Source of the DNA: an uncultured Endozoicomonas sp.
Lineage (GTDB): Bacteria > Pseudomonadota > Gammaproteobacteria > Pseudomonadales > Endozoicomonadaceae
Length of the DNA stretch: 42,296 bases
Direction: 5' to 3'
NCBI RefSeq assembly: GCF_947495845.1
Contig: NZ_CANMAO010000036.1
Location: forward strand, 1 to 42,296
This document shows, piece by piece, positions 15,210-26,852 of this stretch. The number at the start of each line of letters is the position of its first letter. The stretch's first letter is position 1. The notes beneath the pieces are model-generated. The model worked only from the letters and a program-made list of their open reading frames with translations. It had not been told where the DNA came from and searched no databases. The position numbers were made by a program, and so were the translations under genes.

Positions 15210-16442
15210 TTAGACGTATTGCCCAGAACAATACCCCGAAGCCCACGCCCATTGAAAGTTGAATCCACCTAAGTGTCCAGTGACGTCTAAAACCTCTCCA
15301 ATAAAGTACAAACCTTTTTGATTCTGACTCTCGAAAGTTTTGGAAGAGATATTATCGGTAGCGACGCCGCCAAGGGTCACTTCAGCTTTTTTATAACCTT
15401 CAGTGCCTGCAGGCATAAGCACCCAAGATTCAAGGTATTCGGAGATCTCTTGCAGCTGGCTGGTATTCAATTGCCCTATTATTTTACGACCATCATCAGT
15501 GAGTGTTTTGAACTCGCCGAAAGTACAAAGTGCAGTTGTCAGGCGTCGTGTTAACTTATCGGACAGAATGGTTCTAAATTCTGCCTTCGGCCTTACGTCT
15601 TTCTGTTCAGCAAGCCAGTCTGCAATGGAAATGCCGGGAAGCCAGTTCACCATGACTTTCTGACCGGCTTTCCAGTAAGAGGAAATTTGCAGAATCGCTG
15701 GCCCACTTAAACCTTTATGGGTGAACAGCAGGTTTTCACGGAAGCTTTGGCCGTTGCAGCTGACTAACACATCTGCGCTCACGCCGGACAGCTCTATAAA
15801 ATGAGACATCCATTGTTTATCCATAGTGAACGGTACCAGGCCGGGAGTGCGCTCAATAAGGTGATGCCCAAACTGCTCTGCCAATTCATATCCAAGACCG
15901 GAAGCGCCCATGGTTGGAAATGATAAACCGCCAGTAGCGACCACCAGTGATTCACAGGAAATATTTCCCAAGGTGGTATCCAACTGAAACCCTGTACTCG
16001 CTCCCTTTACCTTTACATGGTTCAGTACCGCTTTCAGGCGAATGGTCACACCGACCTTTCTGCATTCCTCCACCAACATCTCAACAATATCGCTGGATTG
16101 CTCGTTACAGAATAATTGTCCGAGGGTTTTCTCATGCCAGGGGATATTGTATTTATCCACCAACGCCTGAAAGTCCCACTGGGTATAGCGAGCCAGTGCT
16201 GATTTGCAGAAATGCGGATTGTTCGAGAGGTAATTGGCAGGTTCTGCATACATATTGGTGTAGTTGCAGCGACCACCACCGGAAATCAGGATTTTCTTGC
16301 CGATTTTGTTGGCATGATCAATCACCAGAACCTTTCTGCCACGCTCACCAGCGGTCAATGCACACATCAATCCCGAGGCTCCGGCGCCGATAACAACGGC
16401 ATCGTAGTGCATGGATGGCAGTAAAGGCTGATTCAGGGGCAT
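15210..16442 (-). CDS. HI0933/YhiN-family FAD-dependent flavoprotein
   Basis: 410 residues from the first ATG (16442); a second ATG at 16412 starts closer to the FAD fold and neither has a good Shine-Dalgarno. VVIGAGASGLMCAL is the dinucleotide-binding motif, KKILISGGGRCNYTN is the diagnostic HI0933-family motif, and LYFIGEVLDVTGHLGGFNFQWAWASG is the C-terminal FAD-binding motif. The family consists of cytoplasmic flavoproteins of about 400 residues; their physiological substrate is generally not established. It is divergent from the DUF3144 gene. Confidence 0.9.
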   Translation of the reverse strand: MPLNQPLLPSMHYDAVVIGAGASGLMCALTAGERGRKVLVIDHANKIGKKILISGGGRCNYTNMYAEPANYLSNNPHFCKSALARYTQWDFQALVDKYNIPWHEKTLGQLFCNEQSSDIVEMLVEECRKVGVTIRLKAVLNHVKVKGASTGFQLDTTLGNISCESLVVATGGLSFPTMGASGLGYELAEQFGHHLIERTPGLVPFTMDKQWMSHFIELSGVSADVLVSCNGQSFRENLLFTHKGLSGPAILQISSYWKAGQKVMVNWLPGISIADWLAEQKDVRPKAEFRTILSDKLTRRLTTALCTFGEFKTLTDDGRKIIGQLNTSQLQEISEYLESWVLMPAGTEGYKKAEVTLGGVATDNISSKTFESQNQKGLYFIGEVLDVTGHLGGFNFQWAWASGYCSGQYV

Positions 16443-16625
16443 GTTTCAATATCCGGCGAGTAAACAGGTGTATCGCCGCGCAATATAGCGAATGCCGCCA
16501 GTAGACTCCAGTGAGTAGTCTCCGGCACAGCCTCAACCCTCTAAAATTATGATAAAAGGAATTGAACTAAAGCACTTTGAAAAGGTCTTATTTTATGACC
16601 ACTAATAACATTGAGGGACAGACCT

Positions 16626-16949
16626 ATGGCAGACCAAAACCAACAAGAAATGACCGAAGAAGATAAAGAAAATCAGCAGGAAATTTTCAAGCTAGCTGAT
16701 AAATTCATAGCCCTTGCTAACAACATGAATATGAGAGAAAAGAAGGAGTTATGGAAGATTGGCACTGCTTTTCGCTTTGCTGCAGCCCGCTACAGCTCCC
16801 ATGAATCAGCTGTCGGCAGTCCAAATCTTGAACAGGACAGAGAAAAGCTCGAAGAGTGGATAAATGGCCAGTTCACCACCATGTTGACCGAGAATATGCA
16901 AATGCAGCTCGCCATCATGAAGGACGAACAGCAAAAGACTCAGAATTAA
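16626..16949 (+). CDS. DUF3144 domain protein
   Basis: 107 residues from the ATG at 16626, with GAGGGA seven bases upstream; a TTG five codons earlier is less likely. The domain is seen in KLADKFIALANN, then FRFAAARYSSHESA, and finally INGQFTTMLTENMQMQLA, matching the short DUF3144 proteins (FIxLAN...AAARFxAF...MLTENL). The N-terminus and C-terminus are acidic, Gln/Glu-rich tails. It is a soluble protein of unknown function, monocistronic and divergent from the flavoprotein gene. Confidence 0.8.
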   Translation: MADQNQQEMTEEDKENQQEIFKLADKFIALANNMNMREKKELWKIGTAFRFAAARYSSHESAVGSPNLEQDREKLEEWINGQFTTMLTENMQMQLAIMKDEQQKTQN

Positions 16950-17042
16950 TTGACAGGGAAACCTATCCCTTACCCTTAAGACCACTATCGTGCGACTTTT
17001 CAACCCGCAGATTAAGTGCTTGTTCAGGCTATGCCGACTTAT

Positions 17043-17430
17043 CTTGAACCCGTGGGTCCAATGTATGGCTTGATACACAGTTCAAGCCATGTTTCTGCCA
17101 TGCCTCTCTGTAAGAACGACACACCTTGGTTCGCCAGTAGCAACATAACTACCTGATCTTGCTGTCCACGCGGGCAATGATATTCACATCAAGACCGTGA
17201 TGAATCAGTGAACCTAATGTTCTCTGGTGTGCTTCGCAGGGTCAGACCGCAATGAAATAATATACTTTCTAACCCCTTTTCAACATGCCGGATGGCATTC
17301 GATAACGTCGGCTAAGAGAAAAAGGTACGAACAGCGGCTTTTGAGATACTTTGCTCTTCATAAATAGCAACAAACTAATTGGGCAGGCGAATATCAATCG
17401 GGTACTTATAATCCAGAGATAATTAAAGGT
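17043..17430 (-). pseudogene. Decayed LysR-family regulator gene
   Basis: Minus-strand translation gives FVAIYEEQSISKAAVRTFFS, a stop, then PTLSNAIRHVEKGLESILF. This is a LysR helix-turn-helix, with TAG stops in place of the expected residues before FVA and at the conserved Gln before P. After another stop and a frame change, QDQVVMLLLANQGVSFL resembles the second lobe of the effector domain. Most of the co-inducer domain is missing, so at least three stops, a frameshift and a deletion are present. It lies divergent to the SDR gene, the usual place for a LysR regulator of an oxidoreductase. Confidence 0.72.
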
Positions 17431-17539
17431 TATGGATGATCTAACTAAACGGTATTTCTGTGTATGGGTTATAACCCGTAGAGTGGCAACCGTTCTTTCC
17501 GGTTAACCGGTTATCCGTAATAAATGAAAGGTGTGTTAC

Positions 17540-18262
17540 ATGTCAAAGCCACTGGTGGTCATTACAGGTGCAAGCTCTGGTATTGGTGAATCGATTGCCA
17601 GACAGTTGAGTGGCCAAGGCCATCCATTGCTTCTGTTGGCGCGTCGTGTTGATCGGCTGGATGCTCTAAATTTACCGAACACACTTAACCGAAAGGTCGA
17701 TGTCACCGATCGTGACGCGGTGAAAGCCGCTATTGCTGAAGCAGAAGAAACCTTCGGGCCAGTAGACTGTCTGGTAAACAATGCTGGATTAATGCAATTA
17801 GGATCAGCAGCAACACAAGATCCAGCCGAATGGGATGCTATGTTGGATGTAAACGTCAAAGGTTTACTGAATGGTATTCACTGTGTTGTGAAATCCATGC
17901 AAGAACGTAGAGCGGGAACCATCATTAACATCAGCTCTGTAGCTGGTATTAAAGGCTTCCCGAATCATGTGGCTTACTGTGGAACCAAGTACGCAGTTCA
18001 TGGCATCACCGAAACCCTGCGCGAAGAAGTTGCTAACGATAATGTTCGTATAATTGTTGTTGCACCAGGCGCTGTTGAAACAGAACTACTGAGTCATACC
18101 ACCAGCGATGAAATTAAAGAAGGTTATGAAGGCTGGAAGGACAGTATTGGCGGTGCAATCCATGCCAATGATATTGCCGATTGTGTGAGCTTTGCTTACA
18201 ACATGCCACAGAATGTTTGCGTGCGGGAAGTGGTGGTGGCAGCTACACGACAGCAGCCTTAA
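17540..18262 (+). CDS. Short-chain dehydrogenase/reductase (classical SDR)
   Basis: 240 residues from the ATG at 17540, with AAAGG eight bases upstream (a GTG three codons earlier is less likely). TGASSGIG at 9-16 binds the cofactor, NNAG is at 80-83, and the catalytic set is Ser132/Ser133, Tyr146 and Lys150 (YCGTK). LARRVDRL after beta-2, with Arg at the cofactor ribose, favours NADP(H). Its closest general type is the YdfG/serine-3-dehydrogenase-like SDRs acting on short hydroxy acids or aldehydes; the substrate is not readable. A LysR pseudogene lies upstream, so the regulator may have been lost. CCGGTTAACCGG lies in the leader. Confidence 0.9.
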   Translation: MSKPLVVITGASSGIGESIARQLSGQGHPLLLLARRVDRLDALNLPNTLNRKVDVTDRDAVKAAIAEAEETFGPVDCLVNNAGLMQLGSAATQDPAEWDAMLDVNVKGLLNGIHCVVKSMQERRAGTIINISSVAGIKGFPNHVAYCGTKYAVHGITETLREEVANDNVRIIVVAPGAVETELLSHTTSDEIKEGYEGWKDSIGGAIHANDIADCVSFAYNMPQNVCVREVVVAATRQQP

Positions 18263-18288
18263 GCGGCTATCGAAAGATTTTCAAGTTT

Positions 18289-18379
18289 CGTTCCCATGCT
18301 TTTATGCCCTTTGAGTATACGTGGGAGTCGGAAAGCCTGATATTTGGGGTATGCATTCCCACGCTGGAGCATGGGAACG
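18289..18379. repeat. REP/BIME-like palindromic repeat pair
   Basis: CGTTCCCATGCT at 18289-18300 is the exact reverse complement of AGCATGGGAACG at 18368-18379. Inside, GTGGGA (18321-18326) pairs with TCCCAC (18358-18363), so two CGTTCCCA...TGGGAACG-type units face each other. Similar GTTCCCA-type repeats are common extragenic elements in gammaproteobacteria. It lies between the convergent SDR gene and atp operon. Confidence 0.7.
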
Positions 18380-18432
18380 AGGTTTCTTGAGTTTTGTGAT
18401 CAACTATTTCAGTAATAAAAAATCAGGCATAA

Positions 18433-18460
18433 AAAAAACCCTGCAGCTGCAGGGTTTTTT
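18433..18460. terminator. Bidirectional terminator of the atp operon
   Basis: A perfect 28-bp palindrome with A6 on one side and T6 on the other and a GC-rich centre (CCCTGCAGCTGCAGGG). It lies 15 bp past the atpC stop on the minus strand and also faces the SDR gene. Confidence 0.9.
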
Positions 18461-18475
18461 ATGAAATCAGCTCGC

Positions 18476-18901
18476 TCATTTACCCAGCTTTTTACGAATC
18501 GCCTGAAGCGTTCTAAGTTGGGCAGCGGCTTCCGCCAACTGAGTTGCAGCTCTGGAGTAGTCAAAGTCACCGCTTTGCTTCTCAAGTGCTTTTTCAGCCT
18601 GACGCTTAGCTTCTTCAGCTGCAGCTTCATTCATGTCATCAGCACGCAGCGCTGTGTCTGCCAGAATCTTGATCTGATTCGGCTGCACTTCCAGAAAACC
18701 ACCGGAAACGTAGAAGACTTCTTCTTCACCACCGTCTCTGACCAGTCGAACCGGGCCTGGGCTCAGTTCAGTCAGCAATGGCGCGTGGCCTGGAGAAATA
18801 CCCAGATCACCCATAATGCCGGTAGCGATGAGCATCTCTACCTGACCTTTGAAGATCTCTTCTTCGGCGCTTACGATATCGCAATCTACGGTTAAAGCCA
18901 T
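18476..18901 (-). CDS. atpC: ATP synthase epsilon subunit
   Basis: 141 residues from the ATG at 18901, which has AAGGGGGA upstream and fits the usual length; the frame is open 13 codons further. The N-terminal beta-sandwich ([17 protein letters not shown] to about 85) contains [16 protein letters not shown], the family motif, and the C-terminal two-helix inhibitory domain ends [11 protein letters not shown]. It is part of the F1 central stalk and couples rotation and inhibition. It is the last gene of the operon, just before the terminator, and separated from atpD by a spacer with a 10-bp hairpin. Confidence 0.95.
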   Translation of the reverse strand: MALTVDCDIVSAEEEIFKGQVEMLIATGIMGDLGISPGHAPLLTELSPGPVRLVRDGGEEEVFYVSGGFLEVQPNQIKILADTALRADDMNEAAAEEAKRQAEKALEKQSGDFDYSRAATQLAEAAAQLRTLQAIRKKLGK

Positions 18902-18941
18902 AATGTGTTCCCCCTTCGGGTCGTTATCCGTTGACCGCATT

Positions 18942-18979
18942 CCGTTATCCGTAAAAAGCAGCGCTCTTGCGGATAACGG
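18942..18979. promoter_or_regulatory. Stem-loop in the atpD-atpC spacer
   Basis: CCGTTATCCG (18942-18951) and CGGATAACGG (18970-18979) form a perfect 10-bp stem. The related GTTATCCG occurs again just outside the stem (18923-18930), so the spacer has accumulated copies of one short word. It may affect the atpD/atpC expression ratio. Confidence 0.45.
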
Positions 18980-19000
18980 CCATCGGACAACGGGTAGCGG

Positions 19001-20386
<1,386 letters not shown>

Positions 20387-20432
20387 TCACCTTCTATTTT
20401 CCGACCGCGCTTTTTATGCGGCTGCGGGCGCT

Positions 20433-21293
20433 TTATACCGCAGCGGCGCCGCTAACAATTTCAGACAATTCCTGTGTAATCGCCGACTGTCGAGCTTTGT
20501 TGTACACCAGCTGCAAGTCATCAATCAGGTTGCCGGCGTTGTCGGTGGCGCTCTTCATCGCAACCATCCGCGCTGCCTGCTCACAGGCGTTGTTTTCCAC
20601 AACTGCCTGGAATACCTGAGATTCGATATAACGAACCAAAAGACCATCCAACAACTCTTTGGCATCGGGCTCATACAGATAGTCCCATGGTCTTTTCAGA
20701 GACTCATCATCATCAGGCACCAGTGGCAGCAGCTGCTGAATCTCAGGCTTCTGAGTCATGGTGTTAACAAATTCATTCTGCACCACGAACAAGCGATCGA
20801 TCCGTCCTTCTTCATAGCTGTCCAGCATGACTTTCACACCACCGATGAGGTCACCAATATTCGGTGCATCACCAATGTGGGTCAGCGCTGCGACAACATT
20901 TCCGCCATAACTGCGGAAAAAGGAAACGGCTTTACTGCCAATCAGACAGAGGTCAATCTCAACGTCTTTATCATTCCAGGCTTTCATGTCCTCGACGGTT
21001 TTCTTGAACAGGTTGATGTTCAAGCCACCGCACAGGCCACGATCGGTAGAGACAATAATGTAGCCAACCCGCTTAACGTCACGCTCGATCATGAAGCTGT
21101 GTTCATACTCGGCATTGGCGTTGGCAATGTGTCCTACTACCTGGCGAATACGATCCGCATAGGGGCGGCTGGTCTGCATCCGCTCCTGGGCTCTACGCAT
21201 TTTACTCGCCGCCACCATTTCCATGGCGCTGGTGATTTTCTGCGTACTTTTAATGGACGATATCTGCGTCCTTATCTCTTTTGCACCGGCCAT
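20433..21293 (-). CDS. atpG: ATP synthase gamma subunit
   Basis: 286 residues. This is the coiled-coil rotor shaft of F1: [20 protein letters not shown] at the N-terminus pairs with the C-terminal helix ([20 protein letters not shown], then [15 protein letters not shown]). [16 protein letters not shown] is the conserved central-domain motif. It sits between atpA and atpD; the atpA-atpG spacer carries short repeats. Length and all hallmark segments are intact. Confidence 0.97.
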   Translation of the reverse strand: MAGAKEIRTQISSIKSTQKITSAMEMVAASKMRRAQERMQTSRPYADRIRQVVGHIANANAEYEHSFMIERDVKRVGYIIVSTDRGLCGGLNINLFKKTVEDMKAWNDKDVEIDLCLIGSKAVSFFRSYGGNVVAALTHIGDAPNIGDLIGGVKVMLDSYEEGRIDRLFVVQNEFVNTMTQKPEIQQLLPLVPDDDESLKRPWDYLYEPDAKELLDGLLVRYIESQVFQAVVENNACEQAARMVAMKSATDNAGNLIDDLQLVYNKARQSAITQELSEIVSGAAAV

Positions 21294-21303
21294 AATCAGT
21301 TTC

Positions 21304-21383
21304 CAGTTGTCAGTGATCAGTTGTCAGTGTTAACCGCCGGGCAGTTTTTCAGGGTCAGCATTTAAACCGACCACTGACAACTG
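21304..21383. repeat. Short direct and inverted repeats in the atpA-atpG spacer
   Basis: CAGTTGTCAGTG occurs twice in tandem (21304-21315 and 21318-21329) and once as its exact reverse complement (21372-21383), so either forward copy can form a 12-bp hairpin with the third. Confidence 0.7.
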
Positions 21384-21398
21384 CCTACTGATAACCGC

Positions 21399-22943
21399 TT
21401 ACCAGGTCTGAGTAGCCTTGAACTTCTCAATGACTTCTTTCAGGCCAGCTTCGATCTCGCCGTTGTAGTCACCGGATTCATTGATCTTCGCCATCAGAGC
21501 AGCGTGCTCAGCATTGGCGTAGCTGATCAATGAGCCTTCGAAGGCGCCAATTTTGTTCAGGGCAACATCTGCAAGGTAGCCTTTTTCTGCAGCGAAGATC
21601 ACCAGACCCATGGCTGCAACCGACATGGGTGCATACTGAGTCTGCTTCATCAGTTCAGTAACACGCTGACCGTGTTCCAGCTGCTTACGGGTTGCTTCGT
21701 CCAGATCAGAAGCGAACTGGGCAAATGCCTGAAGTTCACGATACTGAGCCAGAGCCAGACGGATACCACCACCGAGCTTCTTGATGATCTTGGTTTGCGC
21801 TGCACCACCTACCCGGGATACCGACACGCCGGCGTTCATCGCAGGACGGATACCGGCGTTGAACAGGTCAGTTTCCAGGAAGATCTGACCGTCAGTAATA
21901 GAAATTACGTTGGTCGGTACGAAAGCAGATACGTCACCGGCCTGAGTTTCGATGATTGGCAGTGCGGTCAAAGAACCGGTTTTGCCTTTCACTTCACCGT
22001 TGGTGAACTTCTCAACGTAGTCGGCGTTAACCCGTGCTGCCCGTTCCAGAAGACGGGAGTGAAGATAGAAAACGTCACCTGGATACGCTTCACGACCCGG
22101 TGGACGACGAAGCAGCAGGGAGATTTGACGATAAGCCCAGGCTTGTTTGGTCAGATCATCATAAACAATCAGAGCGTCTTCACCGCGGTCACGGAAGTAT
22201 TCACCCATGGAGCAACCACCAAACGGTGCCAGGAACTGCATGGCCGCTGGGTCTGCAGCGCCGGCTGCAACGACGATGGTGTGATCCATCGCACCGTGCT
22301 CTTCGAGCTTACGTACTACGTTGGCAATGGTGGACTGCTTCTGACCAACAGCAACGTAGACACACTTAACGCCGGTGCCTTTCTGGTTGATGATGGCATC
22401 GATAGCCAGTGCAGTTTTACCGGTCTGACGGTCACCGATTACCAGCTCACGCTGACCACGACCGATTGGCACCATGGCGTCTACCGCTTTATAACCAGTC
22501 TGAACTGGCTCATCAACGGATTGACGGGCGATTACGCCTGGAGCTACTTTTTCGATTGGAGAAGTCTGCGTGGTGTTGAGTGCACCTTTTCCATCAATCG
22601 GGTTACCCAGTGCGTCGACCACTCGACCCAGCAGTTCATTACCTACTGGTACTTCAAGGATTCGACCGGTGCACTGCACTTTCTGACCTTCAGCCAGATC
22701 GCCGTAATCACCCAGAACAACGGCGCCGACTGAGTCACGCTCAAGGTTCAGTGCCATGCCGTAAACATTGCCCGGGAATTTAATCATCTCCCCGTACATG
22801 GCATCAGCCAGACCATGAATACGTACAATACCGTCAGTTACGCTGACAATCGTGCCCTCATTCTGGGCTTCACTGGACACATCAAGCTGCTCAATTCGGC
22901 TCTTGATGATGTCACTGATCTCGGAAGGATTCAGTTGCTGCAT
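21399..22943 (-). CDS. atpA: ATP synthase alpha subunit
   Basis: 514 residues. The non-catalytic nucleotide-binding subunit of F1. [20 protein letters not shown] is the typical N-terminus that contacts delta. [13 protein letters not shown] (about residue 170) is the P-loop, and [37 protein letters not shown], read in blocks, is the standard Walker B region. [16 protein letters not shown] carries the arginine-region motif near the interface. It follows atpH after an unusually long 288-bp spacer with a palindromic element. The antisense open frame on the plus strand is a shadow. Confidence 0.98.
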   Translation of the reverse strand: MQQLNPSEISDIIKSRIEQLDVSSEAQNEGTIVSVTDGIVRIHGLADAMYGEMIKFPGNVYGMALNLERDSVGAVVLGDYGDLAEGQKVQCTGRILEVPVGNELLGRVVDALGNPIDGKGALNTTQTSPIEKVAPGVIARQSVDEPVQTGYKAVDAMVPIGRGQRELVIGDRQTGKTALAIDAIINQKGTGVKCVYVAVGQKQSTIANVVRKLEEHGAMDHTIVVAAGAADPAAMQFLAPFGGCSMGEYFRDRGEDALIVYDDLTKQAWAYRQISLLLRRPPGREAYPGDVFYLHSRLLERAARVNADYVEKFTNGEVKGKTGSLTALPIIETQAGDVSAFVPTNVISITDGQIFLETDLFNAGIRPAMNAGVSVSRVGGAAQTKIIKKLGGGIRLALAQYRELQAFAQFASDLDEATRKQLEHGQRVTELMKQTQYAPMSVAAMGLVIFAAEKGYLADVALNKIGAFEGSLISYANAEHAALMAKINESGDYNGEIEAGLKEVIEKFKATQTW

Positions 22944-22991
22944 AGCTTACCTGCCTCACTCTACCGCAAAAAATACAGTCTTATGCCCGTC

Positions 22992-23097
22992 GCCTTTGAA
23001 GTTGCTACTTTGTTGGCTGCTCTCACTCACCCCAGTCACTTAGCTATCTAAGCTCCTGGGATTCGCTCCCTTGCCGCCGCGTATCAACTCCAAATCC
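22992..23097. repeat. Palindromic element E1 in the atpH-atpA spacer
   Basis: Outer arms TTTGAAGTTG (22995-23004) and CAACTCCAAA (23085-23094) pair with one mismatch, which is a G-U pair in the transcribed (minus) strand. A central hairpin CTTAG/CTAAG (23039-23043 and 23048-23052) lies at the middle. The intervening minus strand shares GCAAGG and GTGAC words with the elements at 24782 and 29292, but less closely than those two resemble each other. Confidence 0.6.
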
Positions 23098-23231
23098 TTT
23101 GGGCTTAAATTCTCTAAACCGACGCTATCGCCTGCTGCCAATGGCCATGAACTTTATTGCTGATGCACATGATGAGTAAAACTGTACCTTTACGGTTCAT
23201 GAGCGCCGTGGCTCCATGAAAGGTTCAATAC

Positions 23232-23765
23232 TCAGGAAATCATCGCATCGGCCAGCTTGTTCAGCCGGGCGCGGAGACTGCCATCAATGACCATGTCACC
23301 CGCTTTGACGATAACGCCACCTATAATTTTACTGTCGATCTCTGTCTCCAATTGGACAGAACGCCCTAGGCGGGCCGCCATTTTCTCGGCCAGCTTATCT
23401 TGCTGTGCCTGACTCAACGGATAAGCTGAAGTCACAAATACCTTCTGAGAGCGTTCTTCTTCTGCTCTCAACTGGGCGTACAGAACGACGATTTCAGGCA
23501 ATAGCTCTAAACGACGATGTTCTGACAACACCCGAAGGTAGTTTTCAAATGACTTATCCAGACTGTCCTGGCAAAGCCCGATAATAATATCTGCCTGCTG
23601 TGCGCCACTCAGTTGAGGATTGCTCAGCATATCAACCACTTTCTGATACGCGGTCACGCTGGCACTCAGTGACAGCATTTCAGACCAGCGCGCCAGCAGC
23701 GACTCATTACGGGCATACTCAAACGCCGCTTTGGCGTAAGGGCGAGCACATGTGGTTAATTCCAT
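23232..23765 (-). CDS. atpH: ATP synthase delta subunit
   Basis: 177 residues, as in E. coli. The OSCP-type stalk subunit linking F1 alpha to the b dimer. The N-terminal helical domain starts MELTTCARPYAKAAFEYARN, the family signature, and the C-terminal domain contains KVFVTSAYPLSQAQ and ends DGSLRARLNKLADAMIS (DGS(V/L)R motif). Its start lies 14 bases past the atpF stop, so these two are tightly linked, unlike the atpH-atpA junction. Confidence 0.96.
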   Translation of the reverse strand: MELTTCARPYAKAAFEYARNESLLARWSEMLSLSASVTAYQKVVDMLSNPQLSGAQQADIIIGLCQDSLDKSFENYLRVLSEHRRLELLPEIVVLYAQLRAEEERSQKVFVTSAYPLSQAQQDKLAEKMAARLGRSVQLETEIDSKIIGGVIVKAGDMVIDGSLRARLNKLADAMIS

Positions 23766-23779
23766 GATCTCCTGCCCTC

Positions 23780-24250
23780 TTAAAGTTCAGACGCCAGATC
23801 ATCAACCAGCTTGCCATTTGCCGCTTCATCCAGACGTTCGCCCAGAATACGTTCGGCACCGGCAACCGCCAGTGAGGCCACCTGGGCACGAAGTGCTTCA
23901 CGGGCACGGTTGGCATCCTGCTCAATTTCAGCAGCTGCCGCAGCCTTGAGGCGATCGCCTTCGGCACGAGCCTGTTCTTTCGCTTCGTCTACAATCTGAC
24001 TAGCACGTTTGTTCGCCAGCTCAATGATGCCCTGAGCTTCTACTCTGGCTTCTTTCAGCAGTTCAGCGACTTTTTCATTGGCCTGAGCCAAGTCATTTTC
24101 TGCTTTATCAGCAGCAGCCAGACCATCGGCTATTTTTTTCTGTCGGTCGCTCAGTATCTGTGTCAGCGGTGGCCATACATATTTCATGCAGAACCACACA
24201 AAGAACATAAAAGCGATGGATTGGCCGATCAGAGTTGCATTTAAATTCAC
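23780..24250 (-). CDS. atpF: ATP synthase b subunit
   Basis: 156 residues, the standard length. A single N-terminal transmembrane helix ([20 protein letters not shown]...KYVWPPL) is followed by a long charged amphipathic helix forming the peripheral stalk dimer, with [20 protein letters not shown] as the recognisable start of the stalk. The C-terminus (about 100-156) binds delta. It follows atpE after a 222-bp spacer. Confidence 0.97.
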   Translation of the reverse strand: MNLNATLIGQSIAFMFFVWFCMKYVWPPLTQILSDRQKKIADGLAAADKAENDLAQANEKVAELLKEARVEAQGIIELANKRASQIVDEAKEQARAEGDRLKAAAAAEIEQDANRAREALRAQVASLAVAGAERILGERLDEAANGKLVDDLASEL

Positions 24251-24282
24251 GCCACCACCTCTTGCTTCTTGTTAATGTCGTT

Positions 24283-24298
24283 GGCTCTTTTCAGAGCC
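24283..24298 (-). promoter_or_regulatory. Small hairpin in the atpE-atpF spacer
   Basis: GGCTCT and AGAGCC form a perfect 6-bp stem with a 4-nt loop shortly before the atpF start. No U-run follows. The rest of this 222-bp spacer shows no supported gene. Confidence 0.35.
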
Positions 24299-24472
24299 TT
24301 GCCTTCCGACTTTTGATACCAACACTTTATACGACTGCGGACTATTGTTTTCACAGTAAGCCCGCCTATCGAAAAGCACTGGGTACCTTCCTGGCGTCAT
24401 TTTCGCTAAAACTTTATATAAGCTTAGGGCTACTCATAACGCGTCAGGCCAGTCGGGCATTAACGTCTTTGC

Positions 24473-24920
<448 letters not shown>

Positions 24921-24994
24921 GCCAATGGTAATAGTTATTCATTTATCCAGCGGGCAAATTGCTTTCACACCTTGCCCGCCTACCTTTCTATCAC

Positions 24995-25924
<930 letters not shown>

Positions 25925-26047
25925 TCAAGCACTCAATTCCGCCTCTAAGAGGCATCCTGTCATAACTTGAAGTAACTCTTCCACCTAACTTTCCAGCTAA
26001 CTCAGTACAACAGTTCAGACTGTTTTTTTATCCACACTTTTATTGGT

Positions 26048-26494
26048 TCAACTTTGCCGGCGAACCACCAGCAATGGTGCAAACCAACTGACCGACTGCA
26101 CTGCGACAAACGCGCCAAACAGTGCCAGCGGCTCTATCGGTTTTACCTGTGTGAAAATCAGAATAAAACCGACGGTGGTCAACACCAACTTGCCTGCTTC
26201 TCCACGATAGAATGAGCTGACAATTTGTTTTGCAGAGCGAGCTCCGCGATACCGAAATGCTTTGCCAACAAAGTACGCATTTGGCAATGCACAGCATAAA
26301 CCACCCAATAAGGATGACAGCGCAAAATAAGTTCCCAGGGGGAGCAGTGCAAGAGTGAGCACTGTACAGACAGCAAACTGAGCCACGACAACTCGGTAAA
26401 CCGGTGGTGACTGAAGCCATGAGTATTGGCGGCGATCAGTATGAGCTGTTTTGTTTTTCCCAAAACCTGCCCACTCATCACTACGCATTGCCAT
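26048..26494 (-). CDS. atpI: ATP synthase I protein
   Basis: 148 residues from the ATG at 26494, which has GGAAG six bases upstream; the frame is open back to 26599 and another ATG lies at 26524. The N-terminus is polar. Hydrophobic segments follow from about VYRVVVAQFAVCTVL, as in the four-helix AtpI family. Known AtpI acts as a helper in c-ring assembly or Mg2+ supply and is not essential. It is the promoter-proximal gene, and its sequence is poorly conserved, so the assignment rests mainly on position and topology. Confidence 0.8.
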   Translation of the reverse strand: MAMRSDEWAGFGKNKTAHTDRRQYSWLQSPPVYRVVVAQFAVCTVLTLALLPLGTYFALSSLLGGLCCALPNAYFVGKAFRYRGARSAKQIVSSFYRGEAGKLVLTTVGFILIFTQVKPIEPLALFGAFVAVQSVSWFAPLLVVRRQS

Positions 26495-26678
26495 TTGGTG
26501 CTTCCAGGCTTTTGCTTCTGACATACTTCCGTTACTACAGCTCGAACTCTTGTCTCTCAAGAGAACCGGGAGTAAATGATTACCGCTTACACATCGCACA
26601 ACTGTCTTTTACAAACAATGTTGGAATGTGTCAGCATCTGTTATTAGTGTGATGAATTCCGACATCCCAGCGGGCTGC
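26495..26678. other. Untranslated leader of the atp operon
   Basis: Between the predicted promoter and the chosen atpI start there is about 180 nt of leader. Part of it is the upstream extension of the atpI frame (to 26599), so a longer AtpI is possible. No riboswitch or hairpin with a T-run was recognised. Confidence 0.35.
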
Positions 26679-26707
26679 AGTATATTGGTATTACTACCTA
26701 CATTCAA
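26679..26707 (-). promoter_or_regulatory. Sigma-70-type promoter of the atp operon
   Basis: On the minus strand TTGAAT (26702-26707) and TATACT (26679-26684) are separated by exactly 17 bp, matching consensus at four and five of six positions. The expected start is near 26672. Confidence 0.65.
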
Positions 26708-26749
26708 CTGCAACAGCACTTGTACCTGTGAAATTTAATTCTGAAAATA

Positions 26750-26761
26750 CCGGTTAACCGG
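26750..26761. repeat. Palindrome CCGGTTAACCGG (also at 17499-17510)
   Basis: A perfect 12-bp palindrome upstream of the atp promoter. The identical word lies at 17499-17510, in the leader of the SDR gene. It could be a protein binding site or part of a dispersed repeat. Confidence 0.5.
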
Positions 26762-26852
26762 GCTCAAACCATCACACCGCTTAGCGCAAGATAGAATTTA
26801 TGCAATGTAAACTTGTTGAATTTTTTACAAATCAACAAGCGATCAATGCATT

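Noticed and set aside
16950-17530. IS or transposase remnant in the gap before the SDR gene
   Set aside because: No transposase motif or terminal repeats; the readable codons match a LysR helix-turn-helix instead.
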